Part shown: one piece after another, positions 18,162 to 27,690 of the stretch
Layout of the letters: the number at the start of each line of letters is the position of its first letter
Position numbering within the stretch: position 1 is the first letter of the stretch
Source: Beijerinckiaceae bacterium
GTDB lineage: Bacteria > Pseudomonadota > Alphaproteobacteria > Rhizobiales > Beijerinckiaceae
Reading direction: 5' to 3'
Assembly (NCBI GenBank): GCA_027533425.1
Contig: JAPZUD010000006.1
Location: 124,001 to 188,000, forward strand
DNA: 64,000 nucleotides
Position numbers and translations under genes: made by a program
Notes under the pieces: model-generated
What the model was told of the DNA's origin: nothing
Seen by the model: only the letters and a program-made list of their open reading frames with translations
The model's database searches: none

Positions 18162-18980
18162 ATGTCGCCCGATTACGAAGCCGAATACAACAACCGCGCC
18201 CGCGTGCCGGAACATCCGGGCATCATCGCCGGCTGGGCAGCCGATGCCGCAGCCTACAGGGCCACGCGGACCTTCGAGGCGGGCCTCGCCTACGGGCCCG
18301 GAGATCGGCACCGCTACGACTTCTTCCCCGTCGATGGCGATGCCCCGATCGTGCTGTTCATCCATGGCGGCTACTGGCAGGCGCTCGATCGCAGTTTCTT
18401 CAGCCACATGGCCGCCGGGCCCAATGCCCGCGGGCTGGGCGCGGCGGTCATGGAATATGATCTCTGCCCGAACGTACCGATGGCGACGATCGTCGAGCAG
18501 ACGCGGATGGCCATTCTCGATCTCTGGCGCCGGACCGGCCGCCGCATCATACCCTATGGCCATTCGGCCGGCGGCCATCTCACCGCGATGGCGCTTGCCG
18601 TCGACTGGAAGGCGCTCGATCCCGCTGCGCCGGGAAACCTGACACCTGCCGGCCTCGCCATTTCCGGGCTGTTCGACCTGCCGCCGCTGGTCGGCACCTC
18701 GATCAACAAGGCCTTGGGCCTGTCCGAAGACGAGGCGCGCCGGCTCTCTCCGATCGTGCATACACCGCCGGCAGGTCGGCGGCTCATTGCCGCCGTCGGC
18801 GGTGCGGAAAGCGCCGAATATCTCCGCCAGAGCCGCGAGATCTGCCGGGTCTGGATGGGCCATGGCGTGGCCACGACCTGCCTCGAACTTGCCGGCGCCA
18901 ACCATTTCACCGTGATAGCCGGATTGGCTGACCGCGACAGCGAATTGACGGACCGCCTGGTCAGCCTTTGCGGAGCCTGA
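18162..18980 (+). CDS. Alpha/beta hydrolase, arylformamidase (kynurenine formamidase)-like
   Basis: A 272-residue alpha/beta hydrolase. The oxyanion motif HGGYW is at residues 68-72 and the nucleophile elbow GHSAGG has Ser135, the pattern of kynurenine-formamidase-like esterases. The acid/His end is visible as GANHFTVI. The ATG at 18162 has AGGA nine bases upstream; an in-frame ATG at 18144 adds six residues. It lies 24 bases after the LysR gene on the same strand and ends 20 bases inside the convergent ureohydrolase gene. The true substrate may be any N-formyl or ester compound. Confidence 0.82.
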   Translation: MSPDYEAEYNNRARVPEHPGIIAGWAADAAAYRATRTFEAGLAYGPGDRHRYDFFPVDGDAPIVLFIHGGYWQALDRSFFSHMAAGPNARGLGAAVMEYDLCPNVPMATIVEQTRMAILDLWRRTGRRIIPYGHSAGGHLTAMALAVDWKALDPAAPGNLTPAGLAISGLFDLPPLVGTSINKALGLSEDEARRLSPIVHTPPAGRRLIAAVGGAESAEYLRQSREICRVWMGHGVATTCLELAGANHFTVIAGLADRDSELTDRLVSLCGA

Positions 18981-20004
18981 GCGCGATCAGACTGACAATC
19001 TCGAACAGGATCTGCGCGCCGGCCTGCGCCGTGTTGGTCGTGGCATCGTATTGCGGGGCCACCTCGACGACATCGCCGCCAATAATGTCGAGCCCCGCCG
19101 CACCGCGCAGCAGCGCCATCGCCTCGCGCGTCGAAAGCCCGCCGGCTTCCGGCGTGCCGGTCCCGGGCGCGAAGGCCGGGTCGAGGCTGTCGACATCGAA
19201 CGAGAGATAGACCGGCCCCTCGCCCACCACCTTGCGCATCCGGGCAATCGTCTCGTCCACGCCGAGGCGGTGGAACTCCTCGGCATGGATCACCGTCATC
19301 CCGCTCTCGTAGGAGAATTCCCAGAGATATTCGGCATTGCCGCGAATGCCGATCTGGATCACCCGCTCGGGATCGAGCACGCCCTCCAGCACCGCCTGCC
19401 GGAACGGCCCGCCGTGATGGAAACGCGTCCCCTCATAGGGCGCGCTCGTATCGCAATGCGCGTCGATATGGATCATGCCGACCGGCCTCTCGTGCCCGAG
19501 CGCCTTGAGGATCGGCAGCGTGATCGAATGATCGCCGCCGATCGAGACCGGCCGGCACCCTGCCGCCGCGATCGGGCCATAGAAAGCCTCGATATCCTCA
19601 TGGCTTTCCGCAAGATTGTAGCGACTGCGGAAGGGCACGTCGCCGATATCGGCGATCCGGCATTCCGCCAGAGGCACGATGCGATGGACCTCGTGATAGG
19701 GCCCGATCCGCTCGACCTGCCGCACCGCCCGCGGCCCGAAACGCGAACCGGGGCGATGCGTCACGCCGAGATCCATCGGAACGCCGATCAGCGGCACATC
19801 CAGCGCGGAAAACGCCTTTTCCGCCGCGATCTCGGGCCGGTAGGGCGCATCGAGAAAGGTGGAGACGCCCTCGTAAGGCTTGGCCCGGCGGTCCTTGCCG
19901 GTGAAGAGCAGGTCAACGACCTTCTTGAACTCTGGGTCATGCACATCGGTGGCGCCGGCCCCGCCATAACGGGCGCGGAGAGCCTCGAGCTTCTTCGGAT
20001 CCAT
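18961..20004 (-). CDS. speB: Ureohydrolase (agmatinase/guanidino-acid hydrolase family)
   Basis: A 347-residue Mn-dependent hydrolase of the arginase/agmatinase superfamily. Metal ligands are in GGDHS, HIDAHCDT and SFDVDSLDPAFAPGTGTPE, so the binuclear site is complete. It is longer than E. coli SpeB (306), with an N-terminal extension as in many alphaproteobacterial agmatinase-like and guanidinobutyrase/guanidinopropionase-like enzymes, so the exact guanidino substrate is uncertain. The ATG at 20004 begins MDPKKLEALRARYGG. Downstream of kup on the same strand; its 3' end overlaps the convergent arylformamidase-like gene. Confidence 0.85.
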   Translation of the reverse strand: MDPKKLEALRARYGGAGATDVHDPEFKKVVDLLFTGKDRRAKPYEGVSTFLDAPYRPEIAAEKAFSALDVPLIGVPMDLGVTHRPGSRFGPRAVRQVERIGPYHEVHRIVPLAECRIADIGDVPFRSRYNLAESHEDIEAFYGPIAAAGCRPVSIGGDHSITLPILKALGHERPVGMIHIDAHCDTSAPYEGTRFHHGGPFRQAVLEGVLDPERVIQIGIRGNAEYLWEFSYESGMTVIHAEEFHRLGVDETIARMRKVVGEGPVYLSFDVDSLDPAFAPGTGTPEAGGLSTREAMALLRGAAGLDIIGGDVVEVAPQYDATTNTAQAGAQILFEIVSLIALRLRKG

Positions 20005-20092
20005 GGTCAAACCTCGCGTCGCGGCGAAGAGTGACAAGCTCGCGCAGCGAAAACAAGCCCGAGTGGCGAGGAGAAGCAGTCCCGGCCCGCCC

Positions 20093-22027
20093 TCAGACCG
20101 TGACCTGCGCCCCGAGTTCGACCACCCGCCCCGTCGGGATGTGGAAGAAGTCCGTCGCGTTGGCCGCCGTCCGGGACAGGAAGATGAAGAGATTGTCCTG
20201 CCACAGCGGCATTCCGGACGTGGCGGCGGCCTTGATCGTCCGTTTCCCGAGGAAGAACGAGGTCTGCATGATGTCGAAATCCAGCCCGCGGCGGCGCGCC
20301 AGCGCGAGGAAATGCGGCACACGCGGCGTTTCCATGTAGCCGATCCGGACAACGATCCGCTTCACATCATCGCTGAGTTCCTCGATGAGCAGCTTTTCCG
20401 ATTCCGGAACGCGCGGCATGTCCTCGGTGCGGATCGTCAGCATGATGTTGCGCTTGTGGAGCACCTTGTTGTGCTTGAGATTGTGCAGCAATGCCCCCGG
20501 CGCGGTCTCCGGATCGGCCGTCAGGAACACCGCCGTCCCGGCGACGCGGACGGGCTTGGATTTCTCGAGCATCTTGATCAGGTCGACCAGCGGCACCGAA
20601 TCCCGGCGCGACTTCTCGTTGATGATCCGTGTACCGCGGACCCAGGTCCACATCATCAGGATCAGCGCCGCGCCGAAGATCAGCGGCATATAGGCGCCAT
20701 CAGGGATCTTGAGGCAGTTCGCGCCGAAGAAGATCAGGTCGATCGCCAGGAACGGGATGCCGAACAACGCGACGCGCCAGTTCGGCCATAGCCAGACATA
20801 GCGGGCGACAATGAAGAAGAGCCCGGTATCCGCCAGCATGGCGCCGGTCACGGCGATACCATAGGCCGAGGCGAGCGAGCTGGAGGTCTTGAACGACAGG
20901 ACCAGCGCGAAGACGCCGAGCGCCAGCAGCCAGTTGACCTGAGGAATGTAGATCTGGCCCAGCGTGGTCTCGGAGGTATGGCGGATCTCGATGCGTGGCA
21001 GCAGGCCGAGCTGCACCGCCTGCTGCGTCAGCGAGAAGGCGCCGGTGATCACCGCCTGGCTGGCAATGATGGTCGCGACACCGGACAGGATGACCAATGG
21101 CAGCACGGCCCATTCCGGCGCAAGCAGGAAGAACGGATTCTCGATCGCCTTGGGATCGGAGATGTTCTTGAGCACGAACGCACCCTGGCCGAGATAGTTC
21201 AGCGTCAGCGCCGGAAACACGAAAAGCAGCCAGGCAAGCCGGATCGGCCGGCGGCCGAAATGGCCCATATCGGCATAGAGGGCCTCGGCACCGGTAACCG
21301 CGAGAAAGACCGAGCCCAGCACCAGCAGCCCGATGACGCCGTGGCCGGCCACGAACTCGGCCGCGTGATAGGGGTTGAACGCGGCAAGGATGCCGATGTC
21401 ATCCTCGATATGCATGATGCCGAGCACGGCGATCACCGTGAACCAGACCACCATGATCGGGCCGAAGAAGCGGGCCACGCTCTCGGTCCCGCGGCTCTGG
21501 ACCAGGAACAATGCGAACAGGATGGCGATGGCCAGCATGATCACGTTCCACTGGTCGGCAAAGGCCGGGTGGACCAGTTTCAGACCTTCCACGGCTGACA
21601 GCACGGAAATGGCCGGCGTGATGATCGAATCACCGTAGAAGAGGGCAGCGCCCATCACGCCAAGCAGGAAGATGACCGGGCTTCGCCGCCCGAAGGCCTG
21701 CTGCGCCAGCGCCATCAGCGAGAGCGTGCCGCCCTCGCCCTTGTTGTCGGCGCGCATGATGAAGATGACGTACTTGATCGTGACAACGACAATCACCGCC
21801 CAGATCAGCAGCGAGACAATGCCGATCACTTCCGCGCGGGTAATGCCATCCTTCGCGGCGTGATGGACGGATTCCTTCAGCGCGTAGAGCGGCGAGGTGC
21901 CGATATCGCCGTAAACCACCCCGACGGAACCCACGGCCAGCGCGAAGGTGCGCATGGGTCCCGACAATCCGGCCCCGTGCCCGCCATGATCCTCATGCGG
22001 CCCGCCCGTCGACGAATGATCGCCCAT
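20093..22027 (-). CDS. kup: KUP-family potassium uptake protein
   Basis: A 644-residue K+ symporter. It opens with a soluble His/Gly-rich stretch (GGPHEDHGGHGAG), then the KUP signature GVVYGDIGTSPLYALKES and about twelve transmembrane helices to near residue 460, followed by a cytoplasmic C-terminal domain (VPLVDLIKMLEKSKPVRVAG). GAGGGAA lies upstream of the ATG. The length matches the family. It is divergent from leuC. The His-rich N-terminal tail is longer than in E. coli Kup and may be lineage-specific. Confidence 0.94.
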   Translation of the reverse strand: MGDHSSTGGPHEDHGGHGAGLSGPMRTFALAVGSVGVVYGDIGTSPLYALKESVHHAAKDGITRAEVIGIVSLLIWAVIVVVTIKYVIFIMRADNKGEGGTLSLMALAQQAFGRRSPVIFLLGVMGAALFYGDSIITPAISVLSAVEGLKLVHPAFADQWNVIMLAIAILFALFLVQSRGTESVARFFGPIMVVWFTVIAVLGIMHIEDDIGILAAFNPYHAAEFVAGHGVIGLLVLGSVFLAVTGAEALYADMGHFGRRPIRLAWLLFVFPALTLNYLGQGAFVLKNISDPKAIENPFFLLAPEWAVLPLVILSGVATIIASQAVITGAFSLTQQAVQLGLLPRIEIRHTSETTLGQIYIPQVNWLLALGVFALVLSFKTSSSLASAYGIAVTGAMLADTGLFFIVARYVWLWPNWRVALFGIPFLAIDLIFFGANCLKIPDGAYMPLIFGAALILMMWTWVRGTRIINEKSRRDSVPLVDLIKMLEKSKPVRVAGTAVFLTADPETAPGALLHNLKHNKVLHKRNIMLTIRTEDMPRVPESEKLLIEELSDDVKRIVVRIGYMETPRVPHFLALARRRGLDFDIMQTSFFLGKRTIKAAATSGMPLWQDNLFIFLSRTAANATDFFHIPTGRVVELGAQVTV

Positions 22028-22334
22028 GCCGGAATTCCCTCGTTCGATGTGCCGGCAGGAGAAGCCCCCGCTTGTTCCCGCCCGGAGCCCCGCCAGGCCT
22101 TGCTGCAGCGCAAGACAAACCGGTCGGGGCGGCGCGCCTTATACACCCATCGCCCGACAGCGGATAGCCCGGTTTTCTCGGCATGGCGGATAACCGCCCT
22201 GCCCTGCCGCTTTGGAACCTTTCCCAAGAAGGGGCTGGAATCCCTTCGGCGATTGGCGTAAATCACGGCGCCGCGCGGCGGGACGCTGCCGTGCCACGCC
22301 GCCGCCAGGCCTGGCGACGCGAAGGAGAGATGAG
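22028..22334. other. Divergent intergenic region, kup/leuC
   Basis: About 307 bases without a supported gene. It must contain the kup and leuC promoters and leaders. I see GC-rich short complementary stretches near 22265-22320 but nothing that forms a convincing terminator or riboswitch. No Leu-rich leader peptide is present: the one reading frame entering leuC from ATG 22183 is not enriched in Leu. Confidence 0.4.
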
Positions 22335-23744
22335 ATGAGCACGCCGACCACCCTGTATGACAAGATCTTCGACGACCACGTGGTGGATCGCCAGCCGGAT
22401 GGAACCTGCCTGCTCTATATTGACCGCCATCTCGTCCACGAGGTCACCTCGCCGCAGGCCTTCGAGGGCCTCCGCATGACGGGCCGCAAGGTCCGCGCCC
22501 CGGAAAAGACCCTCGCCGTGGTCGACCACAATGTCCCCACTTCCGATCGCTCGAAGGGCATCGAGGAAGAGGAAAGCCGCATCCAGGTCGAGACTTTGGC
22601 GCAGAATGCCGCCGATTTCGGCGTTGAGTATTATTCCGAACGCGACAAGCGCCAGGGCATCGTCCACGTGATCGGGCCGGAACAGGGCTTCACCCTGCCG
22701 GGCACGACGATCGTCTGCGGCGACAGCCACACCTCCACGCATGGCGCTTTCGGGGCCCTCGCCCATGGCATCGGCACGTCCGAGGTCGAGCATGTGCTCG
22801 CCACCCAGACGCTGATCCAGAAGAAAGCGAAGAACATGCGCGTCCAGGTGGATGGCACCCTGCAGGGGGGCGTCACCGCCAAGGATATCGTCCTCGCCAT
22901 CATCGGCGAGATCGGCACGGCCGGCGGCACCGGATCGGTGATCGAATATGCCGGCTCGGCGATCGAGGCGCTCTCGATGGAAGGCCGCATGACCGTCTGC
23001 AACATGTCGATCGAGGGCGGCGCCCGTGCCGGCCTGATCGCGCCGGACGAGAAGACCTATGCCTATCTCGAGGGCCGCCCGAAAGCGCCGAAGGGCGCGG
23101 CCTGGGATGCGGCCCGCCGCTACTGGGATACGTTGCGCACCGATGGCGGCGCGCATTTCGACCGGGTGGTAACGCTGGACGCCAACAACCTGCCGCCGAT
23201 CGTCTCGTGGGGCACCTCGCCGGAAGACGTCGTCTCGATCACCGGCGCCGTGCCGGATCCCGCCCTCATCGCCGACGAGACCAAGCGCGATTCGAAGATC
23301 CGCGCCCTCGCCTATATGGGCCTGACCGCCGGCACGAAAATCACCGATATCGAACTCGACGTGGTCTGGATCGGCTCCTGCACGAATGGCCGGATCGAGG
23401 ACCTGCGCGCCGCCGCCAAGATCCTCGAGGGCAAGACGGTCTCCTCGCGCCTTGACTACGCGATGGTCGTGCCGGGTTCGGGCCTCGTGAAGGAACAGGC
23501 CGAGGCCGAAGGTCTCGACAAGATCTTCATCGCAGCTGGCTTCCAGTGGCGCGAGCCGGGCTGTTCCATGTGCCTCGGCATGAACCCGGACCAGCTCAAG
23601 CCGGGCCAGCGCTGCGCCTCGACCTCGAACCGCAATTTCGAGGGCCGCCAGGGCTTCAAGGGCCGCACCCACCTCGTCTCGCCGCAAATGGCCGCCGCCG
23701 CGGCGATTGCCGGCCGGTTCGTGGATATCCGCACGATCGGCTAA
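22335..23744 (+). CDS. leuC: 3-isopropylmalate dehydratase large subunit
   Basis: Large subunit of the leucine-pathway isomerase, 469 residues. The 4Fe-4S cysteines are in IGSCTNGR and [32 protein letters not shown] is the aconitase-superfamily active-site signature. AAGGAGAG lies six bases before the ATG. The partner small subunit leuD is 2 kb downstream on the same strand, separated by four small genes, so subunit synthesis is probably from separate transcripts. Confidence 0.96.
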   Translation: MSTPTTLYDKIFDDHVVDRQPDGTCLLYIDRHLVHEVTSPQAFEGLRMTGRKVRAPEKTLAVVDHNVPTSDRSKGIEEEESRIQVETLAQNAADFGVEYYSERDKRQGIVHVIGPEQGFTLPGTTIVCGDSHTSTHGAFGALAHGIGTSEVEHVLATQTLIQKKAKNMRVQVDGTLQGGVTAKDIVLAIIGEIGTAGGTGSVIEYAGSAIEALSMEGRMTVCNMSIEGGARAGLIAPDEKTYAYLEGRPKAPKGAAWDAARRYWDTLRTDGGAHFDRVVTLDANNLPPIVSWGTSPEDVVSITGAVPDPALIADETKRDSKIRALAYMGLTAGTKITDIELDVVWIGSCTNGRIEDLRAAAKILEGKTVSSRLDYAMVVPGSGLVKEQAEAEGLDKIFIAAGFQWREPGCSMCLGMNPDQLKPGQRCASTSNRNFEGRQGFKGRTHLVSPQMAAAAAIAGRFVDIRTIG

Positions 23745-23804
23745 GGCCATCGCCATCCGAGCCGGTGGCGACCGGCTGATCGCAGAAAAGGCGCCAAACG
23801 ACAG

Positions 23805-23837
23805 GACAGGGGCGGAAGACGGGCTTCAGCCCCTGTC
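23805..23837. terminator. Hairpin between convergent leuC and small exported-protein gene
   Basis: A perfect 9-bp stem GACAGGGGC/GCCCCTGTC with an inner GAAG/CTTC and a 5-base loop. There is no T-tract on either strand, but its position between converging genes suggests a shared terminator. Confidence 0.5.
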
Positions 23838-23844
23838 ATCCGCC

Positions 23845-24123
23845 CTATCGGCAGACGCGCCGGCGCTCGACCCTCACCCCCCAGGGTGTGGGAACAGCGA
23901 AGGATATCCAGCGGCAATGATAGGGGCCGAGCCCCGCCCAGCCGGGCCGGACCGGGCGCATCGCCCCCGGGCCCCAGCCCGGCGCCCAGCGCGCGCAGGT
24001 GCCGCGGACATCGAAGTGCCGGGCCACGCAGACCCGGGCTTCAGCCTCGCGCGGGGCCGCGACCAGCCCCGCCGAGAAGGTTCCGCCCGCCAGAACCGCG
24101 AGCATCAGGAACGAGCGTTTCAT
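23845..24123 (-). CDS. Small exported Cys-containing protein, unknown function
   Basis: A 92-residue protein with a clear signal peptide (MKRSFLMLAVLAGGTFSAGL, cleavage near AEA at 28). The mature part is rich in Trp, Pro, Gly and Arg and has four cysteines (VCVARHFDV, GTCARWAPG, YHCRWIS, RRVCR), suggesting two disulfides in the periplasm. AAGGAGGGATC is a strong SD directly upstream, so the gene is very likely expressed. I do not recognise a family. Confidence 0.7.
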   Translation of the reverse strand: MKRSFLMLAVLAGGTFSAGLVAAPREAEARVCVARHFDVRGTCARWAPGWGPGAMRPVRPGWAGLGPYHCRWISFAVPTPWGVRVERRRVCR

Positions 24124-24272
24124 CGGAGATCCCTCCTTGGCGGCGGAAATGCCGCAGGAGAGGAGAATGCCGCGCTATGGCCCGGACCGCCGTGTGATGC
24201 AGCACCGGCCGGTGGGGGTTGACCTCAGGCCCGGGAAGGCCAACATCGCCCCACTCACCGGAGCTGCCGCCC

Positions 24273-24470
24273 ATGACCGATAAACGCCCTGACGATTCCG
24301 GCACCTTCTTCTCCTCCTCGCTGGCGCGGGCAGGCGAACATTTCGCGGCAAAGGATGCGGAAAAGGCCGATGGCGTAGAGCGCTGGGCCACGCGGATCGG
24401 GCGCGGCCTGTCGCTGATCGCCTTCATCGGCCTCGCATGGTATTTCGGCTACCAGCTGAAATGGTGGTGA
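24273..24470 (+). CDS. Small single-pass membrane protein, unknown function
   Basis: A 65-residue protein. The N-terminal 45 residues are hydrophilic and charged (DKRPDDSGTFFSSSLARAGE) and the C-terminus is one transmembrane helix (GLSLIAFIGLAWYFGYQL) ending in KWW. This is a tail-anchored-like layout. CGGAG lies about ten bases upstream of the ATG. It lies between a small exported protein and a metallopeptidase-like gene; no family recognised. Confidence 0.6.
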   Translation: MTDKRPDDSGTFFSSSLARAGEHFAAKDAEKADGVERWATRIGRGLSLIAFIGLAWYFGYQLKWW

Positions 24471-24575
24471 GCCGGCCCTTCCCCGCGCGGGTGCAAAGGG
24501 CTAGATAGGGGATGTGCGGCGCAATATGCGCGGCGCCCCTGTCGTGTATTACCTTAAAGCGTGCACCCGAAGACC

Positions 24576-25004
24576 ATGGCAACGTCCCGCTTCCCCTCCG
24601 CCTCCTGGGCGCCGATGCAGGCCCCCACGCTCGAGGATTTCGAAGCGATGGCCGACGAGGCCTTCCGGCAATTGCCGGATTCCTTCCGCACCCTCTGTGG
24701 CACCGTCATCATCCGGATCGAGGATTTCCCCGATGACGAGGTGATCGAGGCGATGGAACTCGAGACCCCGTTCGATATTCTGGGCCTGTTCCACGGCCAG
24801 GGTCTGACGGAAGCCGGCGCCATGCCGGAAACCGGGCAGGGCCCGAACATGGTCTGGCTCTATCGCCGGCCGATCCTCGATTACTGGGCCGAGAACGAGG
24901 AAACCCTCGGCGCCGTCATCACCCATGTCCTCGTGCACGAGATCGGCCATCATTTCGGCCTCTCCGATGCCGATATGGAAAAGATCGAGGCCGCCGCCGG
25001 CTGA
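24576..25004 (+). CDS. Metallopeptidase-like protein with MMP-like zinc motif
   Basis: A 142-residue protein with the zinc-protease motif HEIGHHFGLSD at about residues 121-131, where H-E-x-x-H supplies two zinc ligands and the catalytic Glu, and the trailing His/Asp could complete the site. It matches the small family of minimal metallopeptidase-domain proteins with an acidic N-terminal half (LEDFEAMADEAFRQLPDSF) widespread in Alphaproteobacteria. No signal peptide, so cytoplasmic. I start at the ATG at 24576; a GTG at 24561 adds five residues. Substrate unknown. Confidence 0.8.
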   Translation: MATSRFPSASWAPMQAPTLEDFEAMADEAFRQLPDSFRTLCGTVIIRIEDFPDDEVIEAMELETPFDILGLFHGQGLTEAGAMPETGQGPNMVWLYRRPILDYWAENEETLGAVITHVLVHEIGHHFGLSDADMEKIEAAAG

Positions 25005-25016
25005 GCCCGGCGACGT

Positions 25017-25601
25017 TCAACCCATCAGACGGCGCAATTCACGATCGAGCTGGGTCGCTTCCGGCACGCCGGGGAGATGGATCACCTTCTCCAGCCGGTC
25101 ACCATCCGTATCGCGATACTGGCCCAGCGAGAGGCTGAGCGTCCCCGTTCCGGCAGGGCCGTCCTTGCGGGTGATCTCGACAATCCGGGAAGGCGGCACG
25201 CTGGTGACCATCAAGGTCGGGCCGAGTTCCGCCGTGATCAGCCGCGTTTCCGTCAGGACATGCACGATACGGCGGGCCTTGCGCGCTTCGAGAAACGGCT
25301 TCGCCAGCATCCACAGCCCGATCAGCACGAAAGGCAGGCCGAAAAGCGGGAAAATCCAGACGAGAACCGCCCCGACGCCTTCCGGCCTCTGCCCCGGCTC
25401 GGCGGAGAAGAACGCCGCCAGCGCAATCCCCTCCCAGGCCAGCGAGAAGGCGGTCCAGGGCACGGCAAAAAGCCAGAGCAGGGCCGCCCGCCAGAAGGCA
25501 AGCCGCGGCGAGGGCTGACCCGCCCAGAGGATGGGCTCGCCCGCGAGTTCGCGCGTCAACCGCTGGAGCGCGTCACGCGGGAGGGATTGCATGCCGCTCA
25601 T
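25017..25601 (-). CDS. Membrane protein with PH-like C-terminal domain, unknown function
   Basis: A 194-residue protein. The region [20 protein letters not shown] precedes two hydrophobic helices ([25 protein letters not shown] in part, and [16 protein letters not shown]). The C-terminal 90 residues carry a bacterial pleckstrin-like pattern (YxLTETRLI-like [14 protein letters not shown], then [13 protein letters not shown]). The layout fits membrane-anchored PH-domain proteins. The ATG at 25601 has a purine-rich AGGGGGCGAG upstream. It is convergent with the metallopeptidase-like gene. Confidence 0.65.
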   Translation of the reverse strand: MSGMQSLPRDALQRLTRELAGEPILWAGQPSPRLAFWRAALLWLFAVPWTAFSLAWEGIALAAFFSAEPGQRPEGVGAVLVWIFPLFGLPFVLIGLWMLAKPFLEARKARRIVHVLTETRLITAELGPTLMVTSVPPSRIVEITRKDGPAGTGTLSLSLGQYRDTDGDRLEKVIHLPGVPEATQLDRELRRLMG

Positions 25602-25758
25602 TCGGAACTCGCCCCCTGAAGGTTTCCGGCCGGAGCCTGCCAGAGGACCCTTAAGGACCGGCAAAGGCGATCGTCGGATGTCCGGCTTCGCCCCGCATGC
25701 CCGGAGGCTTGAATCCGCTGCGGAATGCGGTATCACGCCGGGATCAGGAGTTCCCGCC

Positions 25759-26364
25759 ATGCAGCCGTTCAAGACGCTCACCTCCACCCCGGCCCCGATG
25801 AAGGTGGTCAATGTCGATACCGACATGATCATCCCGAAGCAGTTCCTGAAGACGATCAAGCGCACCGGCCTCGGCAAGTCGCTCTTCTTCGAGATGCGCT
25901 ACACGGAAGACGGCAAGGAAAACCCTGATTTCGTGCTGAACAAGCCGGCCTATCGCAAGAGCGAGATCCTGATCGCCGGCGACAATTTCGGCTGCGGCTC
26001 GAGCCGCGAGCACGCCCCCTGGGCCCTGCTCGATTTCGGCATCCGCTGCGTGATCTCCACCAGCTTCGCTGACATCTTCTACAACAACTGCTTCAAGAAC
26101 GGGATCCTGCCGATCACCGTCTCGCCGGAAGATCTCGACAAGCTCTTCGATGATGCGGATCGCGGCTCGAATGCCACGCTCACGGTTGATCTCGAGGCGC
26201 AGGAAATCCGCGGTCCGGATGGCGGCACGGTGAAATTCGAGATCGATCCCTTCCGCAAGAAGTGCCTGATGGAAGGCCTCGACGATATCGGCCTCACCAT
26301 GGAGAAGGCGCCGAAGATCAACAGCTACGAAGCCAAGGCCAAGACCGAGCGCCCCTGGCTCTGA
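25759..26364 (+). CDS. leuD: 3-isopropylmalate dehydratase small subunit
   Basis: A 201-residue partner of LeuC. It has the swivelling-domain signatures [18 protein letters not shown] and [22 protein letters not shown] sits eight bases before the ATG and the length is typical. It is followed by a strong hairpin. Located 2 kb from leuC and 2 kb before leuB; the separated order is common in Hyphomicrobiales. Confidence 0.96.
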   Translation: MQPFKTLTSTPAPMKVVNVDTDMIIPKQFLKTIKRTGLGKSLFFEMRYTEDGKENPDFVLNKPAYRKSEILIAGDNFGCGSSREHAPWALLDFGIRCVISTSFADIFYNNCFKNGILPITVSPEDLDKLFDDADRGSNATLTVDLEAQEIRGPDGGTVKFEIDPFRKKCLMEGLDDIGLTMEKAPKINSYEAKAKTERPWL

Positions 26365-26422
26365 TCCGCTGCGGCACCGCGCCGCGCAGGGCGGAAAAGC
26401 CTCTCATGGTGAATCTCCATTA

Positions 26423-26451
26423 ACAACGGCGCCTTATTTTGGCGCCGTTGT
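26423..26451 (+). terminator. Strong stem-loop after leuD
   Basis: A perfect 11-bp stem ACAACGGCGCC/GGCGCCGTTGT closes the 7-base loop TTATTTT, 58 bases after the leuD stop and 18 bases before the next start. Only a short CTTT follows, so it may terminate leuD or cap the next transcript's leader. Confidence 0.6.
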
Positions 26452-26469
26452 CTTTGGAGACTGCCCCGC

Positions 26470-27663
26470 ATGAAGCGTTTCGGCCGCCTTGCTCATCCCG
26501 CTCTTGCCCTCGTCGCCCTCGCCCTGGCTGCGGCCATCGCCCCGGCGCGGGCCGATTTCGCCAGCTGTGTCTCCGGGCTGCGCAGCCATGCCCTCGGGCA
26601 GGGCATCAGCGGCGCCACCTTCGACCGGATGATGTCCGGCGTGACGCCCGACATGAAGATCATCGAGGCGATGAATGCGCAGCCGGAATTCCGGACGCCG
26701 ATCTGGGACTATCTCGCCACCCTCGTCGATGAGCAGAAGATTGCCGAGGGCCGCGCCATGCTGGCACGACACGCCTCCGTCCTCTCCCGCATCGAGCAGG
26801 CCTATGGCGTTGACCGGCATACGGTGGTCGCAGTCTGGGGGGTCGAGAGCGATTACGGCCAGGTGCCCGGCCGCTGGTCTCTGCCGCAGGCGCTCTCCAC
26901 GGCCGCCTGCTTCGGTACGCGGCGGCGCGAATTTTTCCGGACCGAACTCGTCTCGACGATGAAAATCGTCCAGCGCGGCGATCTCGATGCCGAGAAGCTG
27001 CGCGGCTCCTGGGCCGGCGCCTTCGGCCATACCCAGTTCATCCCCTCGACCTATCTCCGGCTGGCGGTGGATTTCGACGGCGACGGGCGGCGCGATCTCG
27101 TGGATTCCATCCCCGATGCCCTCGCCTCGACGGCGAATTACCTGAAGAAGTCCGGCTGGATCACCGGGGCGAGCTGGGGCTACGAGGTCCGTCTTCCCGC
27201 TGGTTATGCAGGGCCATCCGGCCGCACCGGCAAGCAGGATCTCGCCAGCTGGGCGGGCCGCGGCATCACGCGGATCGACGGCAGCGCCCTGTCCGGCCTG
27301 CCGGCGGCGGGGCTGCTCCTCCCGGCCGGCCGCAACGGCCCGGCCTTCCTCGTCACGAGGAATTTCGATGCCGCCTATGCCTACAACGCCGCCGAAAGCT
27401 ATGCCCTCGCCATCTCGGTCCTGTCCGACCGGCTGCGCGGCCGCCCCGGTATCCGCACGCCCTGGCCGACCGATGATCGCGGCCTTTCCCGCGCCGAGCG
27501 CAAGGAATTGCAGGAGCGGCTGGTGCGCGCGGGCTACGATGTCGGCAAGCCCGATGGCGCGATCGGCCCCCTGACCCGTGCCGCGATCAAGGATGTCGAG
27601 GCCAAACTCGGTATGCCGCAAACCGGGCGTGCCGGCGGCAAGGTATTTGATTCGCTGAGATAG
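26470..27663 (+). CDS. Lytic murein transglycosylase, MltB family (second copy)
   Basis: A 397-residue paralogue of the enzyme at 8878. Signal peptide in residues 1-29 (ALALVALALAAAIAPARA). The catalytic Glu is in VWGVESDYGQ and the signature RGSWAGAFGHTQFIPSTY is present. A C-terminal PG_binding_1 domain is at about residues 335-397 (LQERLVRAGYDVGKPDGAIG). TTGGAGA precedes the ATG. It shares domain order with the first copy but differs clearly, so the duplication is old. Confidence 0.92.
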   Translation: MKRFGRLAHPALALVALALAAAIAPARADFASCVSGLRSHALGQGISGATFDRMMSGVTPDMKIIEAMNAQPEFRTPIWDYLATLVDEQKIAEGRAMLARHASVLSRIEQAYGVDRHTVVAVWGVESDYGQVPGRWSLPQALSTAACFGTRRREFFRTELVSTMKIVQRGDLDAEKLRGSWAGAFGHTQFIPSTYLRLAVDFDGDGRRDLVDSIPDALASTANYLKKSGWITGASWGYEVRLPAGYAGPSGRTGKQDLASWAGRGITRIDGSALSGLPAAGLLLPAGRNGPAFLVTRNFDAAYAYNAAESYALAISVLSDRLRGRPGIRTPWPTDDRGLSRAERKELQERLVRAGYDVGKPDGAIGPLTRAAIKDVEAKLGMPQTGRAGGKVFDSLR

Positions 27664-27690
27664 GATCGACCGTCCGCGGGCCGCCGGTGC

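Noticed and set aside
22183-22334. An in-frame ATG upstream of leuC that would lengthen LeuC by about 50 residues.
   Set aside because: The ATG at 22335 has AAGGAGAG and the normal LeuC N-terminus; the extension has no family similarity.
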